A stretch of DNA of 23,253 bases from an uncultured Steroidobacter sp. (GCA_946478975.1 CAMLEO010000092.1:1-23253); one strand, 5' to 3'; numbered from the stretch's first letter, positions 6,570 to 14,617 are shown. The notes: generated by a model from the sequence alone, not told the origin. A program made the numbers and translations.

Positions 6570-8449
6570 GCCGGCTCCTCTCCCGGCTCGGGCTCGGGCC
6601 ACAACCACCATGCTGCGATCACCAGGCCGATGACGGTGATAATGGCGGCGGCAACGAGCGCCTTGAGCAGCAGCGCAGAGAACCAGGCAGTCAGCACCAC
6701 CGCCATCACCAACGGCGCGATTGTATCTTCGGGCATCTTTGCGATCGCGATCGGTCGAGCATCGAGCCAGCTGGTGGTGAGCGTCAGCCGCCCTTGATCC
6801 AGCACACGTTTGTCTTCGGGGTCGTACTCTTCGTCGTGCGCGTCCCACAGAGGATGGCGGCTGCGCACCGTCGGCAGGTGAATGGTGCCGTAAGCCGGCG
6901 GCGGCGACTCGGTCGACCATTCGAGCGAATCTGCATTCCAGGGATTCGGGCCGGCCGGTGCGCCGTGCTTCGAGCTCACGAGGAAATTGACGATGCTGAC
7001 CAGAATGCCGATCGCGAGGATGACTGCGCCGACGGTCACCAGCAGATTCAACGCATCCCAACCGAGCGCCGCGTCGTAGGTGTAGATGCGTCGTGGCATG
7101 CCCAGCAGCCCGAGAATCTGCATTGGAAACATCGCCAGATTGAAGCCGATGAACATGAGCCAGAAGCTCCAGCGGCCGGCGCGGTCGTTCATCAGGTGGC
7201 CGGTCATCTTCGGCAGCCAGTAATAGAAGCCCGCCATCACTGGAAACAAGTTGGCGCCGATCAGCACGTAGTGCAGGTGAGAGACGACGAAGTAGGTGTC
7301 GGTCAGCTGCCAGTCGAAGGGAATGATCGCGGTGACGACGCCGTTCAAGCCGCCGATGACAAACGTTGCGATGAACCCTAGAGCGAACCGCAGAGCCGTG
7401 GTCATCACCGGGCGTCCGTACCACAGCGTCGCGAGCCAGGCGAACACCTGCACGGTGCTGAAGATCGAAATAGTCATGCTCGCGGCGCTGAAGAAGCTCA
7501 TCGAGAGCTGCGACATGCCGGTTGCAAACATATGGTGGACCCACACGCCCATGCCGACGACGCCGGTGAGCACGGTCGCAACCGCCACGTACGTGTAGCC
7601 GACGATGGGGCGACGCGCGAACACCGGCAGCAGCATGGAGATCATGCCCGTGGCCGGCAGGAAGATGATGTACACCCAGGGATGGCCGAAAAACCAGAAT
7701 GTATGCTGCCAGAGCAGCGCCGAGCCGCCGTACGCCACGTCGAAGAAATGCGTGCCCCAGCGTCGATCCAACTCCAGGAACACACATGCGACCGTGAGCG
7801 CCGGCAGCGCCAGCACGACCAGCACTGAAGTCGTCCCGGTGCTGTACATGAACAACGGCATGCGGCTCACCGCCATCCCCGGAGCGCGCAGGCGGAAGAT
7901 CGTGACGATGAAATTGATCGCGCCCGCCGTGGTGGAGATGGTTAGAAAGATCAGCGACAGCGCATAGAAATCCATGTGCAGGCCGGGTGAGTACGTGCCG
8001 TTGGTGTACGGCACATATGCAAACCAGCCGCCGTGCGGTGCCTGCCCGATCAGAAAGCTTGCATAGATCAGCAGGCCCGACAGCAGGAACGTCCAGTAGG
8101 TGAATGCATTGAGGCGCGGGAACGCCATGTCGCGCGCGCCTAGCATCAAAGGGATCAGGTAATTGGCAAAGCCCGAGAGAATCGGCGAGGCATACCAGAA
8201 GATCATGGTGATGCCGTGCATGCTGAACAGCTGGTCGTACAGTTCCGGGCCGATCACTCCGGCATTCGACTGCGTCAGCTGCAGCCGCATCACCACCGCC
8301 TCCATGCCGCCGGCGATCAGAAAGACCAATGCGGTGACCAGGTACCGCATCCCGATCTTTTTATGGTCGACGGTGCTGAGCTCGCCGAGCAGCGTGTGGG
8401 GCGTCTCCCAGAGTTGCTCGAGCCGCTGCTGCTGTGCCGTGGCGTTCAC
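6566..8449 (-). CDS. ctaD: Cytochrome c oxidase subunit I with atypical proton-channel residues
   Basis: A 627-residue haem-copper oxidase catalytic subunit that reduces O2 to water. The start is GTG at 8449, giving VNATAQQQRLE, with a GGAGG about 11 nt upstream. Haem and CuB ligands are all present: His78 (SMHGITM), His256 and Tyr260 (GHPWVY), His305-His306, and His391 and His393 (SHLHY). The D-channel entry Asp107 and Asn114 (ARDMAFPRLN) are kept. Three normally conserved residues are changed: the glutamate of GHPEVY is Trp258, the K-channel lysine is Gln334 (STVQVFAW), and the histidine before DTY is Thr383. After the 12-helix core there is a roughly 130-residue C-terminal part ending in two more hydrophobic helices (about 577-617), giving 14 helices. 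It is the first gene of the unit. The core alignment to Paracoccus-type CtaD is essentially ungapped around the active site, so the substitutions are not alignment artefacts. Confidence 0.97.
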   Translation of the reverse strand: MNATAQQQRLEQLWETPHTLLGELSTVDHKKIGMRYLVTALVFLIAGGMEAVVMRLQLTQSNAGVIGPELYDQLFSMHGITMIFWYASPILSGFANYLIPLMLGARDMAFPRLNAFTYWTFLLSGLLIYASFLIGQAPHGGWFAYVPYTNGTYSPGLHMDFYALSLIFLTISTTAGAINFIVTIFRLRAPGMAVSRMPLFMYSTGTTSVLVVLALPALTVACVFLELDRRWGTHFFDVAYGGSALLWQHTFWFFGHPWVYIIFLPATGMISMLLPVFARRPIVGYTYVAVATVLTGVVGMGVWVHHMFATGMSQLSMSFFSAASMTISIFSTVQVFAWLATLWYGRPVMTTALRFALGFIATFVIGGLNGVVTAIIPFDWQLTDTYFVVSHLHYVLIGANLFPVMAGFYYWLPKMTGHLMNDRAGRWSFWLMFIGFNLAMFPMQILGLLGMPRRIYTYDAALGWDALNLLVTVGAVILAIGILVSIVNFLVSSKHGAPAGPNPWNADSLEWSTESPPPAYGTIHLPTVRSRHPLWDAHDEEYDPEDKRVLDQGRLTLTTSWLDARPIAIAKMPEDTIAPLVMAVVLTAWFSALLLKALVAAAIITVIGLVIAAWWLWPEPEPGEEPA

Positions 8450-8563
8450 GAGCGTGCGAACCTCCGGGGCGTCGGGTAATGACGGTCGTGCCGTTGGAAG
8501 TACTGCGCCTCGGAAGGTGTTTCTAAGGACTTATGCTTAGCGATACATTGAGAGCAATATATT

Positions 8564-8579
8564 CCTAACCCAGGTTAGG
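8564..8579. promoter_or_regulatory. Perfect 7-bp palindrome upstream of the oxidase/dehydrogenase unit
   Basis: CCTAACC-CA-GGTTAGG is a perfect inverted repeat in the 136-bp gap between the end of the protease gene and the ctaD start, about 115 bp upstream of ctaD. It is followed by four T on the plus strand, but no gene reads into it on that strand. On the minus strand there is no T-run after it, so a terminator for the protease gene is unlikely. It is better placed as an operator for the ctaD-led unit. A weak TTGCTC-N16-CATAAG promoter-like pair lies just downstream on the minus strand, and the rest of the gap holds nothing else recognisable. Confidence 0.4.
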
Positions 8580-8585
8580 TTTTGC

Positions 8586-9440
8586 TCACTGTGCGATCTG
8601 CGCCCGCAGGGTCTGTTCCAGCCAGTCGTTCATGAGCAACATGGCGTTGCCGCGATCCTGGCAGCTGCCGGAAGTTTTGGTCGGCGACGGTCGCAGATAA
8701 TCGTGGATGCCGATGACCACGCCGTCGCGCCGATCGATGAGCGGCGCGCCCGATGAAATGAGCCCCGGATCGACATCGTGCGAGAAGCGAACGCAGCTGT
8801 TGCGAGGCCGCGGATACACCTCGCCCCGCAAGCGGCGCTGCTGCGGATCGGTGCCGAGGTGGGGGCTGAAGCCGATCAGGGAAATGGGCGCGCCGGTGAA
8901 GGCAAATTTGCTCAAGGCCAGCGTCTTTTGCGGCAAATGAGCCGGCGCGGCGAGCCGAATCACCGCCAGGTCGCAGTCCGGCCGGCCGAATGTTTCCTGC
9001 TGCGCACGCCATTGGCTGTGGATCTGCGTCAGCGGGATGCGCTCGCGAATCTGGCCCAGCGGGCCGTACACGAGGTACTTACACTCCTGCGGCTGTGCTG
9101 CGCGATGTTCGAATTCGAAGGCGTGAGCGACCGTGACCGCAATGTCGAATTTTCCGACCAGGAACGCAGTGGCGGAGTGTTGTACGCCGTCGACGGAGCA
9201 AACCAGTGCGCCGATGCCGCTGAAGGCGCGATATTCGGAAATCGGAATCGAGCTGCGCGCCAGCTCACTGGTATCGCCGATGAGGCGAGCGATTTCGACG
9301 CTCGCGGCAAGATCGAGCGGCGCTTCGCCGTGCACGTTGGACGGCGCGCCTTTGTCGGTGAAATTTGCCGCTGTCGCGAACGCCGGTGTTGCGAGCAGCG
9401 GGGCGAGCAGCAGAGCCAGCGAATGTGCGAGTATGCGCAC
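8586..9440 (-). CDS. Secreted trypsin-like serine protease
   Basis: A 284-residue S1-type peptidase homologue exported to the periplasm or outside. The chosen start is a GTG at 9440 because it gives a clean signal peptide (MRILAHSLALLLAPLLATPAFA) and has GGAGGG 8 nt upstream; the frame is open another 60 codons but that part lacks protease character. The catalytic triad can be read as His106 (VTVAHAF), Asp157 (PDCDLAVIRL) and Ser230 (ISSGAPLID, in place of GDSGGPL). The oxyanion-loop motif is therefore degenerate, but the nucleophile and following Gly-x-Pro are kept. Two or more cysteines in the mature part may form disulfides. It is transcribed away from a MarR-type regulator, which may control it. 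Confidence 0.8.
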   Translation of the reverse strand: MRILAHSLALLLAPLLATPAFATAANFTDKGAPSNVHGEAPLDLAASVEIARLIGDTSELARSSIPISEYRAFSGIGALVCSVDGVQHSATAFLVGKFDIAVTVAHAFEFEHRAAQPQECKYLVYGPLGQIRERIPLTQIHSQWRAQQETFGRPDCDLAVIRLAAPAHLPQKTLALSKFAFTGAPISLIGFSPHLGTDPQQRRLRGEVYPRPRNSCVRFSHDVDPGLISSGAPLIDRRDGVVIGIHDYLRPSPTKTSGSCQDRGNAMLLMNDWLEQTLRAQIAQ

Positions 9441-9463
9441 GACGTACTCCCTCCATTGCACAT

Positions 9464-9507
9464 GAATGCTGATGGGAATGCTGATGGTCCCGAGCTCGGA
9501 AAGTTCC
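9464..9507. promoter_or_regulatory. Tandem 12-bp repeat and palindromes in the protease/MarR divergent gap
   Basis: The 87-bp gap between the protease start (9440) and the MarR start (9528) holds a perfect direct repeat of GAATGCTGATGG (9464-9475 and 9476-9487). Right after it is a perfect 10-bp palindrome CCGAGCTCGG (9490-9499), which overlaps GGAA-AG-TTCC (9498-9507). MarR-family proteins bind short palindromes in such divergent gaps, so this is a plausible autoregulatory operator. That link is inferred only from position. The tandem copy also adds four in-frame codons to an alternative MarR start at 9462. Confidence 0.35.
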
Positions 9508-9527
9508 TTTACCTGCAAGCTGCGTCC

Positions 9528-10019
9528 ATGAAGCGCAAACAACCGGCTGTCGCGCATCGCGACCTGAGTCTCGGGGTCTTGAAGAGTTTCAGGATCATCT
9601 ACGGCTCGGTGCGACAGCATTTCCGCGAGGTGCGGCGAACCTGTGGAATTTCAGGATCGCAGCTGTGGCTGTTACACGAGCTGTTGAACACCAAGGGCAT
9701 CGGCGTCTCCGAGCTCGCGACCAAGCTTGCGATTCATCAGTCCACTTGCAGTCTGCAAGTCGAGAAACTGGTGCGCGCGGGATACGTGAAGAAGACGCGT
9801 TGGCCGGGCGATCAAAGGCGAGTGGAGCTGGGCGTCACTGCCAAGGGTCATCGTTGTATCTCGAGCGCGCCCGGTCCGGCCGAGGGCGTGCTGCCCGAAG
9901 CCATTTCCGAGTTGTCGCCGGCAGCGTTGCGAGCCCTCCAGCGAGGGCTCGCGCAAGTCATCACCGCGCTGGACATCAAGGACGAGGCGGACGCGAATCG
10001 CCACCTGTCCGATCTGTAG
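9528..10019 (+). CDS. MarR-family transcriptional regulator
   Basis: A 163-residue winged-helix regulator. The segment SQLWLLHELLNTKGIGVSELATKL followed by HQSTCSLQVEKLVRAGYV is the helix-turn-helix, and KKTRWPGDQRRVELGVTAKG is the wing with its typical D-[QR]-R-x-[VK]-x-[LV]-x-x-[TL]-x-x-G pattern. The start at 9528 (MKRKQPAV) fits the family length; an in-frame ATG at 9462 would add 22 residues encoded partly by a tandem repeat and is less likely. It is divergent from the protease and convergent with the antiporter (stop codons 3 bp apart). No effector can be predicted. Confidence 0.85.
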   Translation: MKRKQPAVAHRDLSLGVLKSFRIIYGSVRQHFREVRRTCGISGSQLWLLHELLNTKGIGVSELATKLAIHQSTCSLQVEKLVRAGYVKKTRWPGDQRRVELGVTAKGHRCISSAPGPAEGVLPEAISELSPAALRALQRGLAQVITALDIKDEADANRHLSDL

Positions 10020-10022
10020 TCG

Positions 10023-10952
10023 TCAATGCCAGGGCTGTTGCAGGACCACGGCCAGATAAACGCAGTACACCGCGATCAGCAGCACGCCGCGCCGGCGCTC
10101 AATGAATCCGGAAGCACGCGGAAAGCTGCAGACCAGCGCGACCACGCCGACCGTCAACGCCACGAACACCGACTGCCACGCGACCTGGATGGGATGAATC
10201 ACCGCGACCAGGCCGACGATGAACATGCCATTGAAAATGTTACTGCCGAGCACGGTGCCGAGGCCGATTTCATCGTGACCTTTGATCTTCGCGATCATGG
10301 TCGTGGCAAGCTCCGGAACCGATGTGCCCACTGCGACCACAGTCGCACCAATCACGAACTGGCTGACTCCGTAGGCCGCGGCAATCGCTTGCGCCCCGGT
10401 CACGATGAACTTGCCTGCGAATATCAGCAGCGCGAGCCCTAGCAAACAAGAGCCGATGGTGGACCAGCGATGGGACGCAGCCAGCACTTCCGTCGTCGAG
10501 CTGCGTTGACGGCGCGCTTCGACGATCGTCGCACTCAGCCAGCCCGAAAAACCCAACAACAGCAGCACGCCATCGAGACGAGACAGCACGCCATCGAGCA
10601 GCATCAGCGCGGTCGCGATGGGAACGAGCAGGGCGAGGGGAAAGTCACGTTTCAGACTTGCGCGCGGCGATTGAATGCCGGAAATCGCCAGCGCCGCGCC
10701 GAGGATCAGCGCGATATTTACAACGTTGCTGCCGAGCGAATCGCCGAGCGCGATTTGCGGCTCGCCGGCCAGGCCGGCGTTGATGGCGACCGAGAGTTCT
10801 GGACTGGAGGTGGCGAACGCGGCCACCGTGGCGCCGATGATGCCGGAAGGGATTCGCATCCATTTGGCGAGGCCGACCGAGCCGCGAACGAACAGCTCGC
10901 CCCCGATACCGGCACATACGACGCCCGCGAAGATCGACAGGTATGCATTCAT
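10023..10952 (-). CDS. Calcium/sodium antiporter, CaCA family (YrbG-like)
   Basis: A 309-residue inner-membrane cation/Ca2+ exchanger with about ten transmembrane helices. Both inverted alpha repeats are intact: GATVAAFATSSPELSVAINA with Glu52, and GATVVAVGTSVPELATTMIA with Glu214, each followed by its partner motif GSNVVNIALI and GSNIFNGMFI. A short loop at about 140-160 separates the halves. The length is typical of the YrbG group. It lies 108 bp after the P460 gene on the same strand, with a possible promoter of its own in between. Confidence 0.9.
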   Translation of the reverse strand: MNAYLSIFAGVVCAGIGGELFVRGSVGLAKWMRIPSGIIGATVAAFATSSPELSVAINAGLAGEPQIALGDSLGSNVVNIALILGAALAISGIQSPRASLKRDFPLALLVPIATALMLLDGVLSRLDGVLLLLGFSGWLSATIVEARRQRSSTTEVLAASHRWSTIGSCLLGLALLIFAGKFIVTGAQAIAAAYGVSQFVIGATVVAVGTSVPELATTMIAKIKGHDEIGLGTVLGSNIFNGMFIVGLVAVIHPIQVAWQSVFVALTVGVVALVCSFPRASGFIERRRGVLLIAVYCVYLAVVLQQPWH

Positions 10953-11026
10953 GACGCACCCAAGCCGCGCGGCGGCCCGACCTGCGCATACCTGCCGAAC
11001 GTTTATTCGCTCGACACCCGCGGCGG

Positions 11027-11032
11027 ATTATA
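11027..11032 (-). promoter_or_regulatory. Consensus -10 box upstream of the antiporter gene
   Basis: A perfect TATAAT on the minus strand lies 75 bp upstream of the antiporter start, in the 108-bp gap after the P460 gene. No good -35 element is seen at 16-18 bp, so this is a weak prediction. It suggests the antiporter may be transcribed independently of the P460 gene. Confidence 0.3.
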
Positions 11033-11060
11033 GCCGCAAGTTCCAGCGCCTGCTCGCAGA

Positions 11061-11636
11061 TCAGCGATGACCGTATTCCGTAAAAACGTAATCGTTCGAC
11101 TTGGCGATGGTGTGACACGCGACACCGCACCTGGCGTCGTTCGCCTGCGGCGGCTGATCCGCCGTCGTGCCGGGCCGGAATGTATCGGTGGCGGCGTCGT
11201 ATTCGAACACAGCGTAGCCCCAGCCGCCGACATCGCCGAAACGTTTGCTGTCCTTCACCATGAAATCCACGTCGTGCTGCGCGCCGGGCACCGCTGCCTC
11301 GGGGAAATATTGGTTCTTCTTCGGCACCCAGTGAATCTTCGCCATCTTGGCGCCGTCCGGCACCGGCTTGCCGTTGGCCGGAATGCCGGCCTGGTAGGCC
11401 TGAATCATGGCGGGATTGCCCACGATCACCGCGATCGCCTGCGCGTTGTGGCTGACCGAGATCACCTGCCAGCTCTCGTAGCCTTTGAACTCCGAGAAGG
11501 CGAGGCCGCCCGGCACCTTCAGGCTGTATTTGTCCTGCGACTTCACCTTGGCGGGCGAATCCGCGGCGATTGCAATCGTAACGGCCAGCGTGGCGCAGAC
11601 GCTCAACGCGCCCAAATACTTTACAGCGGCATGCAT
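11061..11636 (-). CDS. Cytochrome P460-family periplasmic haem protein
   Basis: A 191-residue protein with a signal peptide (about 1-25, ending IAIAA). The body matches the cytochrome P460 family: FKGYESWQVISV near the start, an NGKPVPDGAKMAKIHW block with lysines that are candidates for the haem cross-link of true P460, and the C-terminal haem-binding segment with HTIAKSNDYVFTEY. The haem site reads Cys170-Gly-Val-Ala-Cys174-His175, that is C-x3-C-H rather than C-x2-C-H, and was confirmed codon by codon. Characterised P460 proteins oxidise hydroxylamine or bind NO; whether this one does is unknown. The ATG at 11636 was chosen because it begins the signal peptide and has AGGAG 6 nt upstream. 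It is downstream of, and may be co-transcribed with, the GH42 gene. Confidence 0.85.
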   Translation of the reverse strand: MHAAVKYLGALSVCATLAVTIAIAADSPAKVKSQDKYSLKVPGGLAFSEFKGYESWQVISVSHNAQAIAVIVGNPAMIQAYQAGIPANGKPVPDGAKMAKIHWVPKKNQYFPEAAVPGAQHDVDFMVKDSKRFGDVGGWGYAVFEYDAATDTFRPGTTADQPPQANDARCGVACHTIAKSNDYVFTEYGHR

Positions 11637-11704
11637 GACGAGCTCCTGTTGTGACTTCCCCAGCCACGATTGAAACAGAGCCCGTCCGCGGCAGCGATTA
11701 CACG

Positions 11705-13774
11705 TTAGTATCGGTGCGACTCTTCCACGATGATCAAATCCCACGGCGCGACCGTCACCGATGCCGAACTCGCGACGCTCTTTCCGCTCAGCAGATCGGT
11801 GCCGGCGCCGTAGGCATATTTGAACGTTTGCGGCGTGCCAGAGTAGTTCAAGTAGTAATGCATGCGCCGGCTGGTGCTGTTTGTTCCGTGTCGAACGCGC
11901 ACTACCGATGGCAGCTGCTGATCCGAGCTGGTCAGTCCCGCCAGTTTCAATACATCTTCCAGAACTTTGGCCTGCAGCGCGTCCGACAGGTATGTGCCCG
12001 CATACGTGAGCGTTCCTTTCCCGAACTGGTTGCGCGTCAGCGCCGGGAACCGGCCGAAGAACTCGTGATCGTAGTAGGCGAGCGGCTTCGCCGTCTCCGG
12101 CAGGAGGAATTCCGCCCAGGTGGAAACTTTGTTCGCATCGCCGCCGACGCCATAAGGATCGCCGCGTAATGCCAGCGGCTCGCGCAGCGTCGAGAACTCC
12201 TGATACGAAAAGCCGGCAGCAGTGCGCAGCACCCCAGGCATGCGCGTCGCCCGCACGGTGTCGTTCTCATCGGTAAAGCCGCTCTTGAATGCCATCACCA
12301 CGTGGCCGCCGTTCTTGACGAAATCGCTCAGCTTGCCGAGCAGCTCGTCGCTGGCAACGTACAGCGGCGGCACGACGATCACCCGATATTTGCTGAAGTC
12401 CGGGTCTTCGGGGAAGACGAAATCGGTGCCGACGTTGAGCTGATAAAGCGCTCGGTGCATCTGGTTGAGCACGGTCATGTAATTGACGCGCTCGTCGATG
12501 GGCATGTACTCGATGCCGTGATACGAGTCGATGCTGTAGAGAATGGCAACGTCGTTCTTGACCTGGAAGTTTGCGAGCTTCGGGCCGAGCTTTTTCCATT
12601 CGGCGCCGACGCGGCTCATCTCGCCGTAAATCCGGTTCGGCTCCAGATCGTGGGAGAGCACGCCTTTCCAGTAGGTTTCCTGGCCGTAGTGCAAGGAGTG
12701 CCAATGCCAGTACAACACGGCATTCGCGCCCATCGCGAGATGCGTGTAGGCGCTCAAGCGCAGCTGGCCGTCATACGGCGGGAATTGTCCCTTTGCGTTC
12801 CAGCCGACGCTCTGTGCGTTGGTCTCGGTGATCAGATAATTCGCATGGCGCACCGAGCGGGCCACATCGCCCGACAGCGCGATGAAATGTCCATCGAGGC
12901 GATCCTGCGTGTCCCAGTAATAGGGGTTGATCGCGGCAATATCCAGGTGCTGCGCGATCTGGAATTGATTGACGTCGGTACGTACGCCGCTCACGAAGTT
13001 GTGAGTGATGAATTGATCCGGACGTTTGTATTCGCGCACCAGGCGTGCCTGCCAGCCGAGATAGTCGGCGGCGATCTGGTGCTGGAAACGTTCCCACTCG
13101 AGCTTGTAGCCCGGGTTCAACGCGCCGGCGCGCGGCGGCAGCTCATCGAAATTATTGAGCAGCTGTCCCCAATACGTGAAGCCCCAGGCGCGATTGAGCG
13201 CATCGACGGTTTTGAACTTGTCGCGCAGGTGCGCGACGAACGCCGCCTGCACATTCGGGCCGGCCGTGCCGTAGGCGGTTGTTTCATTGTCGACCTGGTA
13301 GCCGATGACGGCCGGATGATTGTGATAGTGCTCCAGGATCTTCCGGCTCACGCGTTCGGCATATTTCAGGAACACCGGATGGGTGATGTCCATGTTCTGC
13401 CGAATGCCGTAGTTGGTGGGCTTGCCGTCCAGGCGCGTGACCAGAATCTCGGGATGCTCTTTATAGAGCCACGGCGGGATCGAATAGGTCGGCGTGCCCA
13501 GGATCACCTTGATACCGGCCTGGTGCAGCCGATCGATCACCCGATCCATCCAGGCGAACTGGAACTCACCATCGCGCGGCTCCCAGCTGGACCAGGTGGA
13601 CTCGCCCAGGCGGACCACCGTGACGCCGGCCTTCTGCATCAACTCCACGTCCTTTTCCAAGCGCTCGCCCGGCATGTACTCGTGGTAGTACGAGACGCCA
13701 TACAGCGGACTGTCGAACGTGTAAGCCATACCGGCGCTGCTCACCAGCGCCAGCAGCAGAAGTACCCATTTCAT
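11705..13774 (-). CDS. Secreted GH42 beta-galactosidase
   Basis: A 689-residue glycoside hydrolase of family 42 acting on terminal beta-galactosides. A signal peptide ([17 protein letters not shown]) precedes a TIM barrel starting at [22 protein letters not shown]. The acid/base is Glu164 in YQVDNET and the nucleophile is Glu317 in LITETNAQ. The glutamine-amidotransferase-like trimerisation domain follows (from about 415: [15 protein letters not shown]), then a small beta domain to the C-terminus ([10 protein letters not shown]). Length is normal for the family. An export signal is less common, since many GH42 enzymes are cytoplasmic. It is divergent from the SOD-like gene and upstream of the P460 gene; an exported GH31 lies 1.7 kb away, which hints at saccharide use, but there is no polysaccharide-utilisation marker immediately adjacent. 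Confidence 0.93.
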   Translation of the reverse strand: MKWVLLLLALVSSAGMAYTFDSPLYGVSYYHEYMPGERLEKDVELMQKAGVTVVRLGESTWSSWEPRDGEFQFAWMDRVIDRLHQAGIKVILGTPTYSIPPWLYKEHPEILVTRLDGKPTNYGIRQNMDITHPVFLKYAERVSRKILEHYHNHPAVIGYQVDNETTAYGTAGPNVQAAFVAHLRDKFKTVDALNRAWGFTYWGQLLNNFDELPPRAGALNPGYKLEWERFQHQIAADYLGWQARLVREYKRPDQFITHNFVSGVRTDVNQFQIAQHLDIAAINPYYWDTQDRLDGHFIALSGDVARSVRHANYLITETNAQSVGWNAKGQFPPYDGQLRLSAYTHLAMGANAVLYWHWHSLHYGQETYWKGVLSHDLEPNRIYGEMSRVGAEWKKLGPKLANFQVKNDVAILYSIDSYHGIEYMPIDERVNYMTVLNQMHRALYQLNVGTDFVFPEDPDFSKYRVIVVPPLYVASDELLGKLSDFVKNGGHVVMAFKSGFTDENDTVRATRMPGVLRTAAGFSYQEFSTLREPLALRGDPYGVGGDANKVSTWAEFLLPETAKPLAYYDHEFFGRFPALTRNQFGKGTLTYAGTYLSDALQAKVLEDVLKLAGLTSSDQQLPSVVRVRHGTNSTSRRMHYYLNYSGTPQTFKYAYGAGTDLLSGKSVASSASVTVAPWDLIIVEESHRY

Positions 13775-13900
13775 CCCGGTCGGTCCTCGTCGTTCAGTGG
13801 CGGCGGCGATTCTAACCGCACCCCTGCATCCAGGCGGTCGCCAGGACCGAAGTTGTTCAAACCGGGACCTCGTTCAGCAATTGAAGTTTGGGAGAAGACT

Positions 13901-14617
13901 ATGACCGATCAATCGAAACGCGAGACGCTGGCGCTGCTCGGGGCAGGCGCCGCGGCCGTCATGGTCGCGGGCCCGGCCGACGCGAAGTTTTTCGGCAAGG
14001 CCGAAGTCCGCGGCCCGATGTCCGGCTCACGCGAGCCGAAGGCGCTGCCGTTCGACGCCAACAAGCTGGATGGGCTGTCCGAGAAGCTGATCCGCTCGCA
14101 TTGGGAGAACAATTACATCGGCTCTCTCAAGACGTTGGATACGATTTCACTGCGCCTCGCAGCCGCGATGAAAGACACCGAGATACCGGCCGTCGTCTAT
14201 GGCGGCTTGAAGCGCGAAGAGCTGCATCGGCTGGGATCGGTCATCCTGCACGAACATTACTTCGGCAACCTCGGCGGCGACGGCCGCCCGGGCGGCGGCG
14301 TGCTCAAGGCGATCAAAAAAGCTTTCGGCAGTTACGACGCGTGGGAAAGCGAGTTCCGGCGCACGGCCATGTCACTGGCCGGCGGCTCGGGCTGGTGCGT
14401 GCTCACGTACAACACCTACACCCACGAGCTGCGCAATCAATGGGCCTGGGATCACATGCACGGCGCCATCGGCGGCATTCCGTTGCTGGCCATGGATATG
14501 TACGAGCATGCCTATCACATGGACTTCGGCAGCGCCGCCGCCAAGTACGTCGACGCTTTCATGCGCAATGTGAATTGGGAAGAGGTCGACCGCCGCTTCG
14601 ACAATCGACCCGGTTAG
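13901..14617 (+). CDS. Exported divergent Fe/Mn superoxide dismutase-family protein
   Basis: A 238-residue member of the Fe/Mn-SOD family. The ATG at 13901 follows GGAGAAG at 13891-13897. The N-terminus [15 protein letters not shown]...GPADA looks like a Tat signal with Lys-Arg in place of the twin Arg. Likely metal ligands are His67 (RSHWENNY), His117 (ILHEHYF), Asp199 and His203 ([13 protein letters not shown]). The usual D-x-W-E-H has Tyr for Trp, and the spacing between the first His and the following Tyr is shorter than in classical SODs, which carry a second-sphere His there. GGSGWCVL corresponds to the FGSGW motif, and NQW (179-181) may supply the Mn-type Gln. It belongs to a divergent exported subgroup; dismutase activity is plausible but not assured. 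It is convergent with the dehalogenase gene, their stop codons overlapping. Confidence 0.82.
   Translation: MTDQSKRETLALLGAGAAAVMVAGPADAKFFGKAEVRGPMSGSREPKALPFDANKLDGLSEKLIRSHWENNYIGSLKTLDTISLRLAAAMKDTEIPAVVYGGLKREELHRLGSVILHEHYFGNLGGDGRPGGGVLKAIKKAFGSYDAWESEFRRTAMSLAGGSGWCVLTYNTYTHELRNQWAWDHMHGAIGGIPLLAMDMYEHAYHMDFGSAAAKYVDAFMRNVNWEEVDRRFDNRPG

Noticed and set aside
6570..7787. Open frame upstream of the ctaE ATG, continuous with ctaE
   Set aside because: It runs inside ctaD in another frame and encodes an Arg/His-rich low-meaning sequence. The COX3 family start and the ATGA overlap fix the true start at 6569.
8564..8583. Palindrome followed by TTTT as a terminator
   Set aside because: The T-run is on the plus strand where no gene reads into it. 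On the minus strand, after the protease gene, no T-run follows, and the two-base spacer makes a poor RNA loop.
11021..11038. GCGGC-N8-GCCGC dyad after the P460 gene as a terminator
   Set aside because: The stem is only five pairs, there is no T-run, and it overlaps a consensus -10 box, so a promoter role is as likely.
13774..13867. Inverted matches TCGGTCCT/AGGACCGA and TCCCGGT/ACCGGGA between the GH42 and SOD genes
   Set aside because: The arms are short, of low complexity and interrupted by 11 nt on one side; this is within chance for GC-rich DNA.
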